From the NCBI RefSeq assembly GCF_020524345.1, contig NZ_JAIVLH010000014.1, forward strand, positions 1 to 64,000: a stretch of DNA of 64,000 bases. The letters run 5' to 3'. The notes beneath the pieces were generated by a model, which made no database searches, was not told the DNA's origin, and saw only the letters and a program-made list of their open reading frames with translations. The number at the start of each line of letters is the position of its first letter. Position 1 is the first letter of the stretch. This document shows, piece by piece, positions 18,971 through 27,391 of the stretch. This DNA is from Metabacillus niabensis (GTDB taxonomy: Bacteria; Bacillota; Bacilli; Bacillales; Bacillaceae). A program made the position numbers and the translations under genes.

Positions 18971-21007
18971 ATGAAGAAACGTTTGAAAGAACGAAAAAAA
19001 AGAGTTCCAAATACTGTGGAATCTCAAAAGAAAAGGAGAAAGGTAAAGGTAAAAGTACCAAGATATGTTGAAGCAATGACACTTAAGTCAAAAATTATTC
19101 TGTTTTTGCTATTATTTACGCTTATTCCGAGTATTATCATTGGTAATGTCGTGTATTTTGTGTCAACGAATACAATTGAAAATAAAGTATCAACAATGAA
19201 TGAAGATATTAATGTTCAAGTAACAAAAAATGTAAACAATGCATTAAGGGAGCTTGATAATCTATCGTTAGTACCTTTTTCAAATATGGAACTGATGGAC
19301 ACATTAAGAACCAATGAGGGGTTATCAGAATTTGAAAAGATAACAAAGGAGCGAACAGCTTCAGAATTCTTCTCTAGCATTACTTTTTCAAATAAAAATG
19401 CAAAAGCGATGTTTTTTGTAAATAGAGAGGATACTGTATATGGGGAACAGAATCTGGAGGATTTTTCCTTAGGGAATTTCAATTCTTCCCCTTATGCAAA
19501 GGAAGTTGAAGATTCAAAAAGTGTGACTACATGGAAGACAGCTATTGAAAACAATTATGAAAATATCTATTTGTTCCGGAAATTTGACCGAATTGGCACC
19601 ATTATTCTTGTAGCAAACGGAGAGGTTTTTCAAGAAGTTTATGAAAATGGACAAGACAATACAGCAAGAGAAATTTCGATCTACAATGAAGATGGAGTCA
19701 TCATCTCTAGTAATAAACCGGAATTAGTCGGGTCAAAGTTTGAAGAGCATAAAAATACAGCAGATAACCTTGTTTCTGAAAAAGAAACTGAGAATGGGTG
19801 GAAGGTGGCTGTTTCGACCTCAAAGTCCTATTTAATGAAGGAAATTCAAAACGTTATTTACCTCGTTTATTTAATTATTCTGGGCTTTGTTTTGCTGTCA
19901 GTGGTTGTAAGTATGTTCTTGGCGAGAAGTATGACGAAACCAATTAATAAAATTGTCGCCATTATGAAAGAAGCAGAAAAAGGGGATTTGACCCACAGAG
20001 CTAATTATCTTTATAAGAATGAAGTAGGGCAGCTGGGAAACAGCTTTAATCATATGATTGATAATATGACCTTGATGATTCGGGAAAATAAGAAGGCTTC
20101 TACATATGCCGTGAACAGTGCTAATGATCTTAAGAGAATATCGGCTGAATCCGCTAGTGCAACAGATCAAATTGCGAGCGCTATCGATGAGGTGGCAAAA
20201 GGTGCTGTTAGTCAGGTTGATTATTCTGAAAGAACGAACCGTGAAATGAAGGAGCTGTCAAGTGAAATTAATGAAGTAGCCGGTAATATGGTCAAGGTAT
20301 CAGCTATAACGGAGACCTCGAAGAAGTTAAGTAGTCAATCAATCGAGACAATCAAGGAATTAACAGAAAAGAACAAAGAGATGGGTACAAACATTGGTCA
20401 AGTTGATTCAACAATGGACCAATTAAATGTAGAAATTGAGCAAATAAAAGATATCGTAAACATAATAAAAGGTGTTAGTGAAGAAACGAATTTGTTATCA
20501 CTAAATGCAAGCATTGAAGCGGCAAGAGCAGGAGCTGCAGGCAGAGGTTTTGCTGTCGTAGCAAAAGAAATACGCAAGCTTGCTGACCAAACAAAGAGCT
20601 CATCGCTGAGAATTGAGACGGTCATTGCCAGCATCTTATCACAAACAAAAAAATCAGTTGAGCTTGTTAAAACAACGATCGCTCTTTTTAAAGATCAATC
20701 ATCTTCTATCCACGATACTCAACAAGCATTTGAAAATATTCTAGAAGGAACAAACTCGATTATTCATGAAATCGATTATATTGAAGCCTCAATCGGTAAG
20801 ATTAATTTGAATAAAGAAAAAGTCGAACATGCAATTAATGAGATGGTGGATGTTGCAGAAGTGTCTTCAGCTACTACTCAGGAAGTAACGGCGACAACAG
20901 AGGAGCAAGCAGCAGCTGCTGAAGAGCTAGGTGACTTGGCTTCTTCTCTTTCACAAACAATTATTGAATTAGAGAAGACAATAAATAAATTTAAAATAAA
21001 GGAATAA
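18971..21007 (+). CDS. Methyl-accepting chemotaxis protein with Cache sensor domain (receptor 2)
   Basis: A 678-residue chemoreceptor. Residues 1-40 form an unusual strongly basic cytoplasmic extension (many Lys and Arg) before TM1 (about 42-64). An extracellular Cache-type domain spans about 65-295, TM2 about 296-320, then HAMP and the signalling domain with the tip [18 protein letters not shown]. Adaptational methylation sites of the Gln/Glu pairs type are visible near the end ([11 protein letters not shown]). It is divergent from receptor 1. The ligand is unknown; Cache domains bind amino acids or organic acids in many relatives. Confidence 0.92.
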   Translation: MKKRLKERKKRVPNTVESQKKRRKVKVKVPRYVEAMTLKSKIILFLLLFTLIPSIIIGNVVYFVSTNTIENKVSTMNEDINVQVTKNVNNALRELDNLSLVPFSNMELMDTLRTNEGLSEFEKITKERTASEFFSSITFSNKNAKAMFFVNREDTVYGEQNLEDFSLGNFNSSPYAKEVEDSKSVTTWKTAIENNYENIYLFRKFDRIGTIILVANGEVFQEVYENGQDNTAREISIYNEDGVIISSNKPELVGSKFEEHKNTADNLVSEKETENGWKVAVSTSKSYLMKEIQNVIYLVYLIILGFVLLSVVVSMFLARSMTKPINKIVAIMKEAEKGDLTHRANYLYKNEVGQLGNSFNHMIDNMTLMIRENKKASTYAVNSANDLKRISAESASATDQIASAIDEVAKGAVSQVDYSERTNREMKELSSEINEVAGNMVKVSAITETSKKLSSQSIETIKELTEKNKEMGTNIGQVDSTMDQLNVEIEQIKDIVNIIKGVSEETNLLSLNASIEAARAGAAGRGFAVVAKEIRKLADQTKSSSLRIETVIASILSQTKKSVELVKTTIALFKDQSSSIHDTQQAFENILEGTNSIIHEIDYIEASIGKINLNKEKVEHAINEMVDVAEVSSATTQEVTATTEEQAAAAEELGDLASSLSQTIIELEKTINKFKIKE

Positions 21008-21089
21008 ACCATGTATAAATAAAAGGCCTATATCACTTTTTCAAGATTTACATACATTAATAAGGTAGTTGATCTTGGAGGTGAAAGTA

Positions 21090-21227
21090 ATGAGTGAAAA
21101 TTGCGGTGGAGCAGGGTACGGTAGCGGCTTTGCTTTAATAGTCGTATTATTTATCCTATTAATTATTGTAGGAGCAGGTGCTTTCTCAGGTGGTTATGGC
21201 TATGGTTCTGGATATGGCTGGTACTAA
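21090..21227 (+). CDS. YjcZ-family small membrane protein
   Basis: A 45-residue protein: short Gly-rich N-terminus, one hydrophobic helix (about 14-31, [18 protein letters not shown]), then a Gly/Tyr tail [12 protein letters not shown]. This pattern is typical of the YjcZ family of tiny proteins, several of which are made in sporulating Bacillus. CTTGGAGGTGAAAGTA gives a strong ribosome site. Role unknown beyond the family link. Confidence 0.85.
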   Translation: MSENCGGAGYGSGFALIVVLFILLIIVGAGAFSGGYGYGSGYGWY

Positions 21228-21247
21228 TTTTTTATGAAAGGGGCGTT

Positions 21248-21487
21248 TTATCGCCCCTTTTTTGATTTGCATATTCCCATGGAAATACCTCCGCATACAA
21301 TTTGTACCGCTTTAACCTTTAAATGTGGAAATCTCTTAGCAGCATATTCACAGACAGAATCTTGTTGAGTAGATGTTATTTCTGTTCCCAATTCGTTGGC
21401 AAATTCAGTATCAAAATCAGATACATATAGAGTAAGAATGACTCCATCTTTTTGACGTTCAACACCATATTTATGTAAAAATTCCAT
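21248..21487 (-). CDS. Conserved hypothetical small protein
   Basis: A 79-residue protein that begins MEFLHKYGVERQ and ends in a basic tail. I do not recognise it with certainty. The pattern (a predicted beta/alpha unit, a hydrophobic strand VKAVQIVCGGISMG near the end) resembles short domains seen in some Bacillus spore-associated proteins. The ATG at 21487 is preceded by GGAGGTGTGTTTTCT, so I use it instead of the longer open frame that begins near 21658 and overlaps a divergent promoter. Confidence 0.6.
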   Translation of the reverse strand: MEFLHKYGVERQKDGVILTLYVSDFDTEFANELGTEITSTQQDSVCEYAAKRFPHLKVKAVQIVCGGISMGICKSKKGR

Positions 21488-21623
21488 AGAAAACACACCT
21501 CCGTTTATAGTATGGAAAATAAATAATTCACTTATCCAAAAAGTAATTATTATAGAAATCGTTTTCAACGATGAGGAACAGCTAGTATAATAGATGTATT
21601 GATATTGAAAATGGAGTGAGAAG

Positions 21624-21914
21624 ATGTTCAATACATCGGTTGGAATACTTCGGTTCACAGGAAACTTAGAAGGGATTTCATATCTGGTTCTGTTGCTGAT
21701 TGCGATGCCATTAAAGTATTTGTGGGATGTTCCTTCAGCTGTTTCCCTGACTGGGGCAATGCATGGATTTCTTTTTGTGGCTTACGTGATCATGGTTGCT
21801 TTTGTCCTTTTTAGAAAACGTTATTCTTTTCTATGGGCGATATGGGCGGTGTTTTTAGCATTTATTCCATTTGGAACCTTTTATCTGGACAAACAGTTGA
21901 AAACAAAGAGGTAA
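21624..21914 (+). CDS. DUF3817 integral membrane protein (YdzA-like)
   Basis: A 96-residue protein with three expected membrane helices (about 17-35, 45-65, 70-88). The opening TSVGILRFTGNLEGISYLVL and the motif GAMHGFLFVAYV are typical of DUF3817. Family function is unknown. GGAGTGAGAAG precedes the ATG, and a strong terminator follows. Confidence 0.85.
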   Translation: MFNTSVGILRFTGNLEGISYLVLLLIAMPLKYLWDVPSAVSLTGAMHGFLFVAYVIMVAFVLFRKRYSFLWAIWAVFLAFIPFGTFYLDKQLKTKR

Positions 21915-21918
21915 AGTG

Positions 21919-21962
21919 AAAAGAGGACCGTTTCATTCGTATGAAAACGGCCCTCTTTTTTT
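21919..21962 (+). terminator. Strong terminator after the DUF3817 gene
   Basis: A long stem, 21919-21936 with 21941-21958, with CGTTTCAT/ATGAAAACG at the top and AAGAGG/CCTCTT at the base, then eight T. It can also serve the convergent lipoprotein gene. Confidence 0.88.
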
Positions 21963-22276
21963 TATTCAGGTATTTCAATATATTCTAAAATGTTCTGTGA
22001 GGTGCTTTTTTGAAAGGTGTATGTGATGGTAACGGGTGTGTTTGTCGGGATTGATTCCAATGTTTTGTATTGTTCTTCAGATATTTGTAGTGCCGTTGGT
22101 GTTTGGTCAATGATGACTTCAATTGAATGTGAATCTATTAATCCAATATAAATGGCGTTCACTTTTATAGAATCCTCTTTTGCTGATGCAGTGTTTTCGT
22201 GAACTCCAGTGCTGGCACACCCCATTAAAACGAATAAAAAGAACAAAATAGAAAGATAAGGTATAAAAGTTCGCAT
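21962..22276 (-). CDS. Small lipoprotein of unknown function
   Basis: A 104-residue protein with a signal peptide and lipobox VLMGC (Cys at about 20), followed by a small mostly beta domain. No family is recognised. It lies 27 bp after the PspA-like gene on the same strand, so it may be the third gene of the envelope-stress operon, though a hairpin overlaps the end of the PspA-like gene. Confidence 0.7.
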   Translation of the reverse strand: MRTFIPYLSILFFLFVLMGCASTGVHENTASAKEDSIKVNAIYIGLIDSHSIEVIIDQTPTALQISEEQYKTLESIPTNTPVTITYTFQKSTSQNILEYIEIPE

Positions 22277-22303
22277 TCTCTCACTCTCCTATAAATATCG
22301 GTC

Positions 22304-23011
22304 TTACTTCATGTATAAGCAACAGAAGAGAGAGACATGCCTGTAAATGCAGAAAAGGGCCTTTCTAGTGGAAGGCCCTTTAGCTTTTAAAAATTCTTCT
22401 TCTACATCAATAGAATATGTTTTGTCCTTTTGATATGCTTTTTCATTGAAGTATTCATGAGCAGTTGCTTGTGCTTCAAGCCGCAATACTTTATCTTCCA
22501 TCCTGGTAAAACCATTTTTAATACTTTCCGATTGTGTGGAAAATAAGGTGTTGTTCATTGTATTTGTTGTTCCTGCTACATTTGCTCTTGAGACAAGAAG
22601 TGATTTGTGATTTTGTAAGTCTGCATGAATATCTTTTAGTTTTGCCAATTGGTCTTTTAATGCTCTAGTTTGGTTCTGGATGACAGTGTATTGTTCTTCT
22701 AAGAGAGTGAGTTGTTTTTCGTGATCAAGTCGTTCTTGAATCGCGAGCTTTGCCATCTCATCTTTCTTTTTATCCAGAGCTAACTGCTGTTGTCTTTTTC
22801 TATCTTCAATTGTCATCTTTACTTGATGCATGAGTCCTTCATGCTTTTGCTCGAAATAGATCTGATTAGCTAATGCTGATTGTGCTTTTTCAATTTCGAA
22901 TTCAAGATCTCTAATGTATTGCTTGGCCATTTTGATTGGATCCTCATAGTAGTCTAAGGAATGATTCATATTTGCTAATGAAATGGTTTTAACTCGTTTA
23001 AAAATACCCAT
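22304..23011 (-). CDS. PspA/IM30-family membrane-stress protein (LiaH-like)
   Basis: A 235-residue, almost wholly helical coiled-coil protein opening MGIFKRVKTISLANMNHSLD and continuing DPIKMAKQYIRDLE, the signature start of PspA/LiaH proteins. These assemble into large rings or filaments on the inner face of a damaged membrane. Its start overlaps the stop of the upstream LiaI-like gene (TAATG). The last 24 or so residues (after EEEFLKAKG) are oddly Cys- and aromatic-rich and are encoded by a hairpin that looks like the gene's own terminator; one missing T at the TTTTT before it would end the protein at EEEF. The native C-terminus is therefore in doubt. Confidence 0.85.
   Translation of the reverse strand: MGIFKRVKTISLANMNHSLDYYEDPIKMAKQYIRDLEFEIEKAQSALANQIYFEQKHEGLMHQVKMTIEDRKRQQQLALDKKKDEMAKLAIQERLDHEKQLTLLEEQYTVIQNQTRALKDQLAKLKDIHADLQNHKSLLVSRANVAGTTNTMNNTLFSTQSESIKNGFTRMEDKVLRLEAQATAHEYFNEKAYQKDKTYSIDVEEEFLKAKGPSTRKALFCIYRHVSLFCCLYMK
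22353..22382 (-). terminator. Terminator-like hairpin inside the 3' end of the PspA-like reading frame
   Basis: On the minus strand AAGGGCCTT (22380-22372) pairs with AAGGCCCTT (22363-22355) around an 8-nt loop, with a short T tail. It lies within the last codons of the PspA-like frame, where a terminator would normally follow the stop. Confidence 0.55.
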
Positions 23012-23487
23012 TATTTTGTTTCCTCCTTCAATGTTTTACGTTCCCATTCGTCTAGGATGTGATGTGTGTGTTGGTTATAAAACGGAGTTGATACAATGAT
23101 CGGTTCATTGATTATTAACTCACTTTTTGATTGTTTTTTGCTTTTTGAGATGACATAGAGGGCAATGAGAGCAACGGGGATGGCAATGATAACCGGTAAG
23201 ATTGAAAATGCTCCAATAGATAGGAGAATCATTCCAACCCACTTTTTAATAAACTCTCCATTTGCCTTTTTCAAAACCCACCAACCTAAGATGATTAATC
23301 CCAGATGAAATAAGAATGGCAGGAAAGAAATGTTGATCACTCTCAGATCATGATGGGAGAACCCACCAGCACGGCTATAGAATATATATGGTTGAATGAA
23401 CAAGTGTCCGACTATATTTAAAACGACTGTAAATGCAACAAGCCCTTAAATCGCAGCAATAATCCAAAATAAAGGACTTTTCTTCAT
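23011..23487 (-). pseudogene. LiaI-like membrane protein gene interrupted by an in-frame stop
   Basis: The natural start is ATG 23487, behind GGAGGAGGTGAAGAAA. It reads MKKSPLFWIIAAI, then TAA at 23448-23446, then continues in the same frame as GLVAFTVVLNIVGHLFIQPYIF and on for about 130 residues. Without the stop the product would be 157 residues with three or four membrane helices and an acidic tail with DEWE, as in LiaI, the membrane anchor for LiaH. The stop falls in the middle of the first helix. A TTG at 23403 could start a shorter product but has no ribosome site. The stop may be real decay or a sequencing error. It sits directly upstream of, and overlaps, the PspA-like gene. Confidence 0.7.
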
Positions 23488-23525
23488 TTTCTTCACCTCC
23501 TCCTTGGTGATTTGCGTTTCTATGA

Positions 23526-23564
23526 ATAGTAATTTAATAGAGTTTGGTGAAAAGATGGTGAAAA
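23526..23564 (-). promoter_or_regulatory. Promoter of the LiaI/PspA-like operon with tandem TTTTCACC repeats
   Basis: On the minus strand TTTTCACC occurs twice, 11 bp apart (23564-23557 and 23553-23546), the one-turn spacing typical for OmpR-family regulators. TTTTCA (-35) within the second copy is 16 bases from TACTAT (23531-23526). The neighbouring two-component system is the obvious candidate regulator; the repeats also resemble the CssR octamer TTTTCACA. Confidence 0.5.
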
Positions 23565-23757
23565 ACAGGAGGAGAACGAAAAATATATAGGTAAGTTGAT
23601 GGAGAGGAGAAAGGGTGGTGAATCATGGCGGATTTTATCGAATCGAAGATATATTTTAAAAATCGAAAATAAAATCTACGAATCGAAAATCTGAAAAACC
23701 GTAAATAAATGAACAATCAGCTAAATAAAAAACTTGTAGAGCCGATTGCCCTACAAG

Positions 23758-25119
23758 TCATCCTTTCGGAGGGAGTTTTACAATAAATGTAGTCCCCTTA
23801 TTTAATTTGCTTTCCACATTGATTTGCCCTCCATGAAGATCCACAATCCATTTTGCTATGGAAAGTCCAAGACCATGTCCTCCATTTTGTCGGGTACGCG
23901 CCCGATCCACCCGGTAAAATCGTTCAAATATATATGGAAGGTCTTTTTGAGCGATACCAATTCCAGTATCAGATACAGAAATATAGACATTTTCCTTTTC
24001 TTTCCATACATGTAATTTAACAGAACCATTTTCTGGTGAGTACTTGATTGCATTATCAAGAAGTATGTACAGCAGCTGGGTTAATCGCTCTTTTTGACCA
24101 AATACAGTAATAGAAGACTGAACATCCAGGTTAAGCTGTATGTTCTTTTCTAATGCATGTGGTTCAAACGAGAGTATGGCCTTTTCTGCAACAGATTGCA
24201 GGTCAAACCTTTCAAAACTCATTTGTTTTGGATCATCTGTATCAGACCTTGCGAGAGTCAGCAAATCTCCAACTAACCCGGTCATACGCTTTACTTCTTC
24301 TTTTACGTTATCAACCATTCTTGCTGGCATATGGCTCAATTGGTCTTTTTCCATCTCTAGAATTTCGATGGATGACAGCATCACACTTAAAGGAGTTCTT
24401 AGTTCATGTGATGCATCTGCGACAAAGTCCTGCTGTCGTTTAAAAGCATGGCGAATCGGAACCATTGCACGCTTTGACATGACAAAGCTGAAGTAATAAG
24501 CAATACATGAAAATAGAACGATCAATACAAGTAGGATAATAAAAAGTCCTTGTAAGAGCTCTGCTAAATCTGTAATATCCCTTCCTAAATAGAGATAGCC
24601 GATAATCTGATTTCTCTCATATATTGGTTCTGCAATCATCATCACCTTTATTTTTTCATTCTTAGGAACGTAGGTGGAGAATTGATCTCCTTTTTTATGT
24701 TTAGAAATAGCATCATGATTGATTTTTATATCTTCTGTTTGAATTTGTTCTCTATCCGGAGTCCAATCATCAACTAGATTTAAAAAATTACTTTTAAAGA
24801 GCGACAATTGTTCATTTTGTATGACCAGTTCACCCTCAGTGTTGAACACGTAATAAAATAATTGATTACTGTTCACTGTTAAAAACTGTGGCTCACGCAT
24901 GCGATCATTGGGCTTGTCTAAAAGCTGTTCAACAGATTCTACCTCGTTTAACGCCATTTCTCTTAGTTCATTTTTCTCTGCAGCTGTAAACCAGAAATAA
25001 GCGATCGCATAAAGAAGTATAATAAATAGAAATAAAAACAGGAGAATCAATAAGCTGTATTTAATTGTTAAAGTGTGTTGTGTTTTTATAAAAAGATCTG
25101 ATTTCTTTTTACGTTTCAA
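23758..25119 (-). CDS. Membrane sensor histidine kinase
   Basis: A 453-residue kinase with TM1 at about 21-43, an extracellular sensor loop to about 185, TM2 at about 190-212, then HisKA (phospho-acceptor His in ADASHELRTPL near 237) and HATPase with DNAIKYSPENG, DTGIGI and GHGLGLSIAKW. No clear HAMP is seen. It is the partner of the OmpR-type regulator whose gene overlaps it by 11 bases. The nearby LiaI/PspA-like operon suggests that it watches the cell envelope, an inference from position only. Confidence 0.88.
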   Translation of the reverse strand: MKRKKKSDLFIKTQHTLTIKYSLLILLFLFLFIILLYAIAYFWFTAAEKNELREMALNEVESVEQLLDKPNDRMREPQFLTVNSNQLFYYVFNTEGELVIQNEQLSLFKSNFLNLVDDWTPDREQIQTEDIKINHDAISKHKKGDQFSTYVPKNEKIKVMMIAEPIYERNQIIGYLYLGRDITDLAELLQGLFIILLVLIVLFSCIAYYFSFVMSKRAMVPIRHAFKRQQDFVADASHELRTPLSVMLSSIEILEMEKDQLSHMPARMVDNVKEEVKRMTGLVGDLLTLARSDTDDPKQMSFERFDLQSVAEKAILSFEPHALEKNIQLNLDVQSSITVFGQKERLTQLLYILLDNAIKYSPENGSVKLHVWKEKENVYISVSDTGIGIAQKDLPYIFERFYRVDRARTRQNGGHGLGLSIAKWIVDLHGGQINVESKLNKGTTFIVKLPPKG

Positions 25120-25807
25120 GTTTGTAACCCACTCCCCTAATGCTGTGAAGCCAATTCTCTTTATCGAAAATCGCCAGCTTTTTGCGAAGAAGCTTTACTG
25201 TAGCATCAATTGTTTTATAAGACACATCGGTTTCCGTTCCCCAGATTCGATCATAAATAATGTCCCTTGTCAGTACCTGACCCTTATTTTGTACAAGTAA
25301 ATCAAGTAGTTGATATTCTCTTGGGGTTAATTGGATATGTTGATGATCCTTTTCAATGGTTTGACTTGTACAGTTAATGGTTATGTCCTCTATTTTAAGA
25401 ATATCTTCACGAATAGGAGAAAAATTTCGTCGTCCCAGTGCTCTTAATCGTGCTAAAAGTTCATCAATTTCAAATGGCTTTACTAGATAATCATCTGCAC
25501 CGGAATCAAGTCCAATAACCCTGTCTTCAATTGCATCCTTAGCCGTCAGCATTAAGATTGCCCCGCCATAGCGTTCGCTTCGTAATTTTTTACAAGTTTG
25601 GATTCCGTCTCCATCAGGCATCATCCAATCCATAATAATCACATCATAATGAGATACAATCGCATATTCATAAGCATCTTCACCGGTTTGTACCCAGTCT
25701 ACATGATATTTTGCCTTTTTTTTCAGCATATATGAGATAAGCTCACCAAGCTTTATATCATCTTCAGCTAATAAGATATTCACGGGGGGAAACTTCCTTT
25801 CATACAC
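25109..25807 (-). CDS. OmpR/PhoB-family response regulator
   Basis: A 232-residue regulator. The receiver domain (about 8-120) has the acidic pair EDD, phospho-acceptor Asp in IIMDWMMPDGDG (about 57), Thr in LMLTAKD and Lys in YLVKPF. The winged-helix DNA-binding domain (about 135-230) ends RGVGYKLE. It is first in the operon with the kinase downstream. OmpR-family proteins bind tandem repeats about 11 bp apart; such repeats lie at 23546-23564. Confidence 0.92.
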   Translation of the reverse strand: MYERKFPPVNILLAEDDIKLGELISYMLKKKAKYHVDWVQTGEDAYEYAIVSHYDVIIMDWMMPDGDGIQTCKKLRSERYGGAILMLTAKDAIEDRVIGLDSGADDYLVKPFEIDELLARLRALGRRNFSPIREDILKIEDITINCTSQTIEKDHQHIQLTPREYQLLDLLVQNKGQVLTRDIIYDRIWGTETDVSYKTIDATVKLLRKKLAIFDKENWLHSIRGVGYKLET

Positions 25808-25942
25808 GTATTTTATCGTATTTTACCATGTGTAAGTGAAAAAATAGAGAAAATCCAAATGAGGTGCCTGTCAAAATAAGATCCTATATTCAGTAGATTC
25901 CAATGCAGGAACCTTGTATGATGGGGATAGGGAAAATTTTTA

Positions 25943-26746
25943 ATGAACGCGGGGAAAACGATCATGATTGAGAACTATATTGAAGCTTTAGATATTGCCT
26001 ATGTTTCATCCTTTGCTACAAAAATAGAAAGAAGTTGGGGATATCTTTTTTATAATGAAAATCAACCAAATTACTATGATGCAAATCATGCACACATCTC
26101 TACATACAATGGTCATTTTGAAGAGATCATTAATGAAGTGATTGCATTTTATCAAGAGAAAAATCTTATTCCGCGTTTTTATCTTTCAAACTACGAAGGA
26201 CAAGCTGAGTTTATTGAAATGTTAAAGAATAAAGGTTTTGGATTTGAAGAATTTGATAGTCCTGTTCAATTATGGAGAAGGGAAATAGAGATAGAACCCA
26301 ATTCGCTTATAACGATTGAAAAGGTAACATCTGAAAATATGCAAGATGCAATTCATATAGAGTGTCAAATTCCGGAGCTTGGCGGTTCGATTCGTGAACA
26401 GGCCTTTAAAGAAGAATTTTCGCAAGATTGTTATATCCATTATTTATTAAAATATAATGGAATTCCTTGCTCTACCGCTTGTATATTTTTTTATGAACAA
26501 GATGCAAGGTTAGAAAGTGTAGCAACAATTAAGGGATATAGAGGGAAAGGATTAATCGGTCATCTTATCCATTATATCCAAAAGGATATGCTGAAAAAGG
26601 AAGTTGAACGCTTATGGGTGTTGCCAATTAATGAACAAGTGGAGAGGGTATACCAAAAGTCGGGATTTGATACTGTTTTAAATGTGAAGACAGGTCATGC
26701 GTTTCTTGGAGGGAAAAGTGTAATGGATGTTCGAAATGGGCTTTAA
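25943..26746 (+). CDS. GNAT-family N-acetyltransferase
   Basis: A 267-residue protein whose C-terminal half (about 125-265) has the GNAT fold: acetyl-CoA loop GYRGKGLIGHLIHYI near 213-227 and the later YQKSGF. The N-terminal half is a second, degenerate acetyltransferase-like domain. Substrate unknown. Two starts are possible: ATG 25943 (AGGGAAAA upstream) and ATG 25964 (GCGGGGAAAA upstream); the first is given. Confidence 0.8.
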   Translation: MNAGKTIMIENYIEALDIAYVSSFATKIERSWGYLFYNENQPNYYDANHAHISTYNGHFEEIINEVIAFYQEKNLIPRFYLSNYEGQAEFIEMLKNKGFGFEEFDSPVQLWRREIEIEPNSLITIEKVTSENMQDAIHIECQIPELGGSIREQAFKEEFSQDCYIHYLLKYNGIPCSTACIFFYEQDARLESVATIKGYRGKGLIGHLIHYIQKDMLKKEVERLWVLPINEQVERVYQKSGFDTVLNVKTGHAFLGGKSVMDVRNGL

Positions 26747-26833
26747 CACTTCAGTTCCATCTTGACATTGTATTCAAGACTCTGGTATTTTAAAGGTAAT
26801 TACAGTTTAGGAGATGTGTTTTGTGAGGGTTTC

Positions 26834-26937
26834 TGTTCTTAACTAACGAAGTAAATACTTCATCTACATGAATATGCAAAAAAACTTTTCCTTATCGAAG
26901 GTTTATTTACGCATGTACATGTGGACGGTTAAGAACA
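26834..26937. other. Cloverleaf-like inverted-repeat region, candidate structured RNA
   Basis: A closing 10-bp helix TGTTCTTAAC (26834-26843) with GTTAAGAACA (26928-26937) encloses a 6-bp hairpin GAAGTA-AA-TACTTC (26848-26861), and an arm in which ACATG and ATGC (26866-26877) pair with GCAT and CATGT (26911-26922) and carry CCTT-ATCG-AAGG at 26890-26901. An intrinsic terminator follows about 50 nt later. No known RNA family is recognised, and the strand is inferred from that terminator. A 58-codon frame from ATG 26868 runs through it but has no ribosome site. Confidence 0.4.
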
Positions 26938-26985
26938 AAAACGGTTATCGTACACAATTTGCGATCTTCTTGCATAGTGCCCGTG

Positions 26986-27021
26986 AAAAAATCCGTGCTT
27001 GTTTAAGTACGGATTTTTTTT
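26986..27021 (+). terminator. Intrinsic terminator in the 26.8-27.1 kb intergenic region
   Basis: AAAAAATCCGT (26986-26996) pairs with ACGGATTTTTT (27009-27019), and CTT/AAG extends the stem across a G-T pair, with a run of eight T. No ordinary gene lies just upstream (the GNAT gene ends 240 bases before), so it may end a short RNA. Confidence 0.8.
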
Positions 27022-27101
27022 ATCTACACAATGAAAACAAATGACCTGTAAAAGGGGGGATTTGTCTCTTTGTGCACAACTAGCCTATGCAATCATGATC
27101 T

Positions 27102-27142
27102 AAAGAGGTGCTGAACAACCATTGTTCAGCACCTCTTTTTTA
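27102..27142. terminator. Second intrinsic terminator, 17-bp perfect stem
   Basis: AAAGAGGTGCTGAACAA (27102-27118) is exactly complementary to 27122-27138, followed by a T run. It can work in both directions. There is no recognisable gene between it and the terminator at 26986-27021. Confidence 0.8.
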
Positions 27143-27149
27143 TGGCTAT

Positions 27150-27363
27150 TTTCTATAAACCGGGTTCTTTGAAAAAACTGTTTTTAGGTTGATTGGAACA
27201 GAAGGTGCGAGACTCCTGTGGGAGTTGCGGGACAGGTGAGAACCCGCAGACGCTGCGCGTCGAAAATGCTCACCGCCGGCCCCACTTAAGATGAGCATCC
27301 TGGAGTGGAATTCAACCATGCCTAACACTAATTACAATGCAACAAAGTTTGCGAAAATAGCCT
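27150..27363 (+). repeat. GC-rich dispersed Bacillus intergenic repeat
   Basis: About 210 bases, far richer in GC than the surroundings, with nested hairpins: GACTCC/GGGAGT, GCGGG/CCCGC, GGTGAG/CTCACC and GACGC/GCGTC. It ends in the CAACAAAGTTTG...AAATAGCC tail also seen at 7872-7912. Elements with this wording (GCGAGACTCCTG, GAGCATCCTGGAGTGGAA) are common between genes in Bacillaceae as far as I recall. It ends 28 bases before the MutS2-like start. Confidence 0.75.
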
Positions 27364-27391
27364 TTTATCAAAACCACAGGAGGTTCAACCA

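Noticed and set aside
26868-27043. 58-codon frame MNMQKNFSLSKVY... in the structured intergenic region
   Set aside because: No ribosome site, it crosses the intrinsic terminator at 26986-27021, and the stem-loops explain the sequence better. Kept only as an alternative for the RNA candidate.
27146-27328. 60-codon frame on the minus strand across the GC-rich repeat
   Set aside because: It simply reads the hairpins of the dispersed repeat, has no ribosome site, and similar spurious frames accompany such repeats elsewhere.
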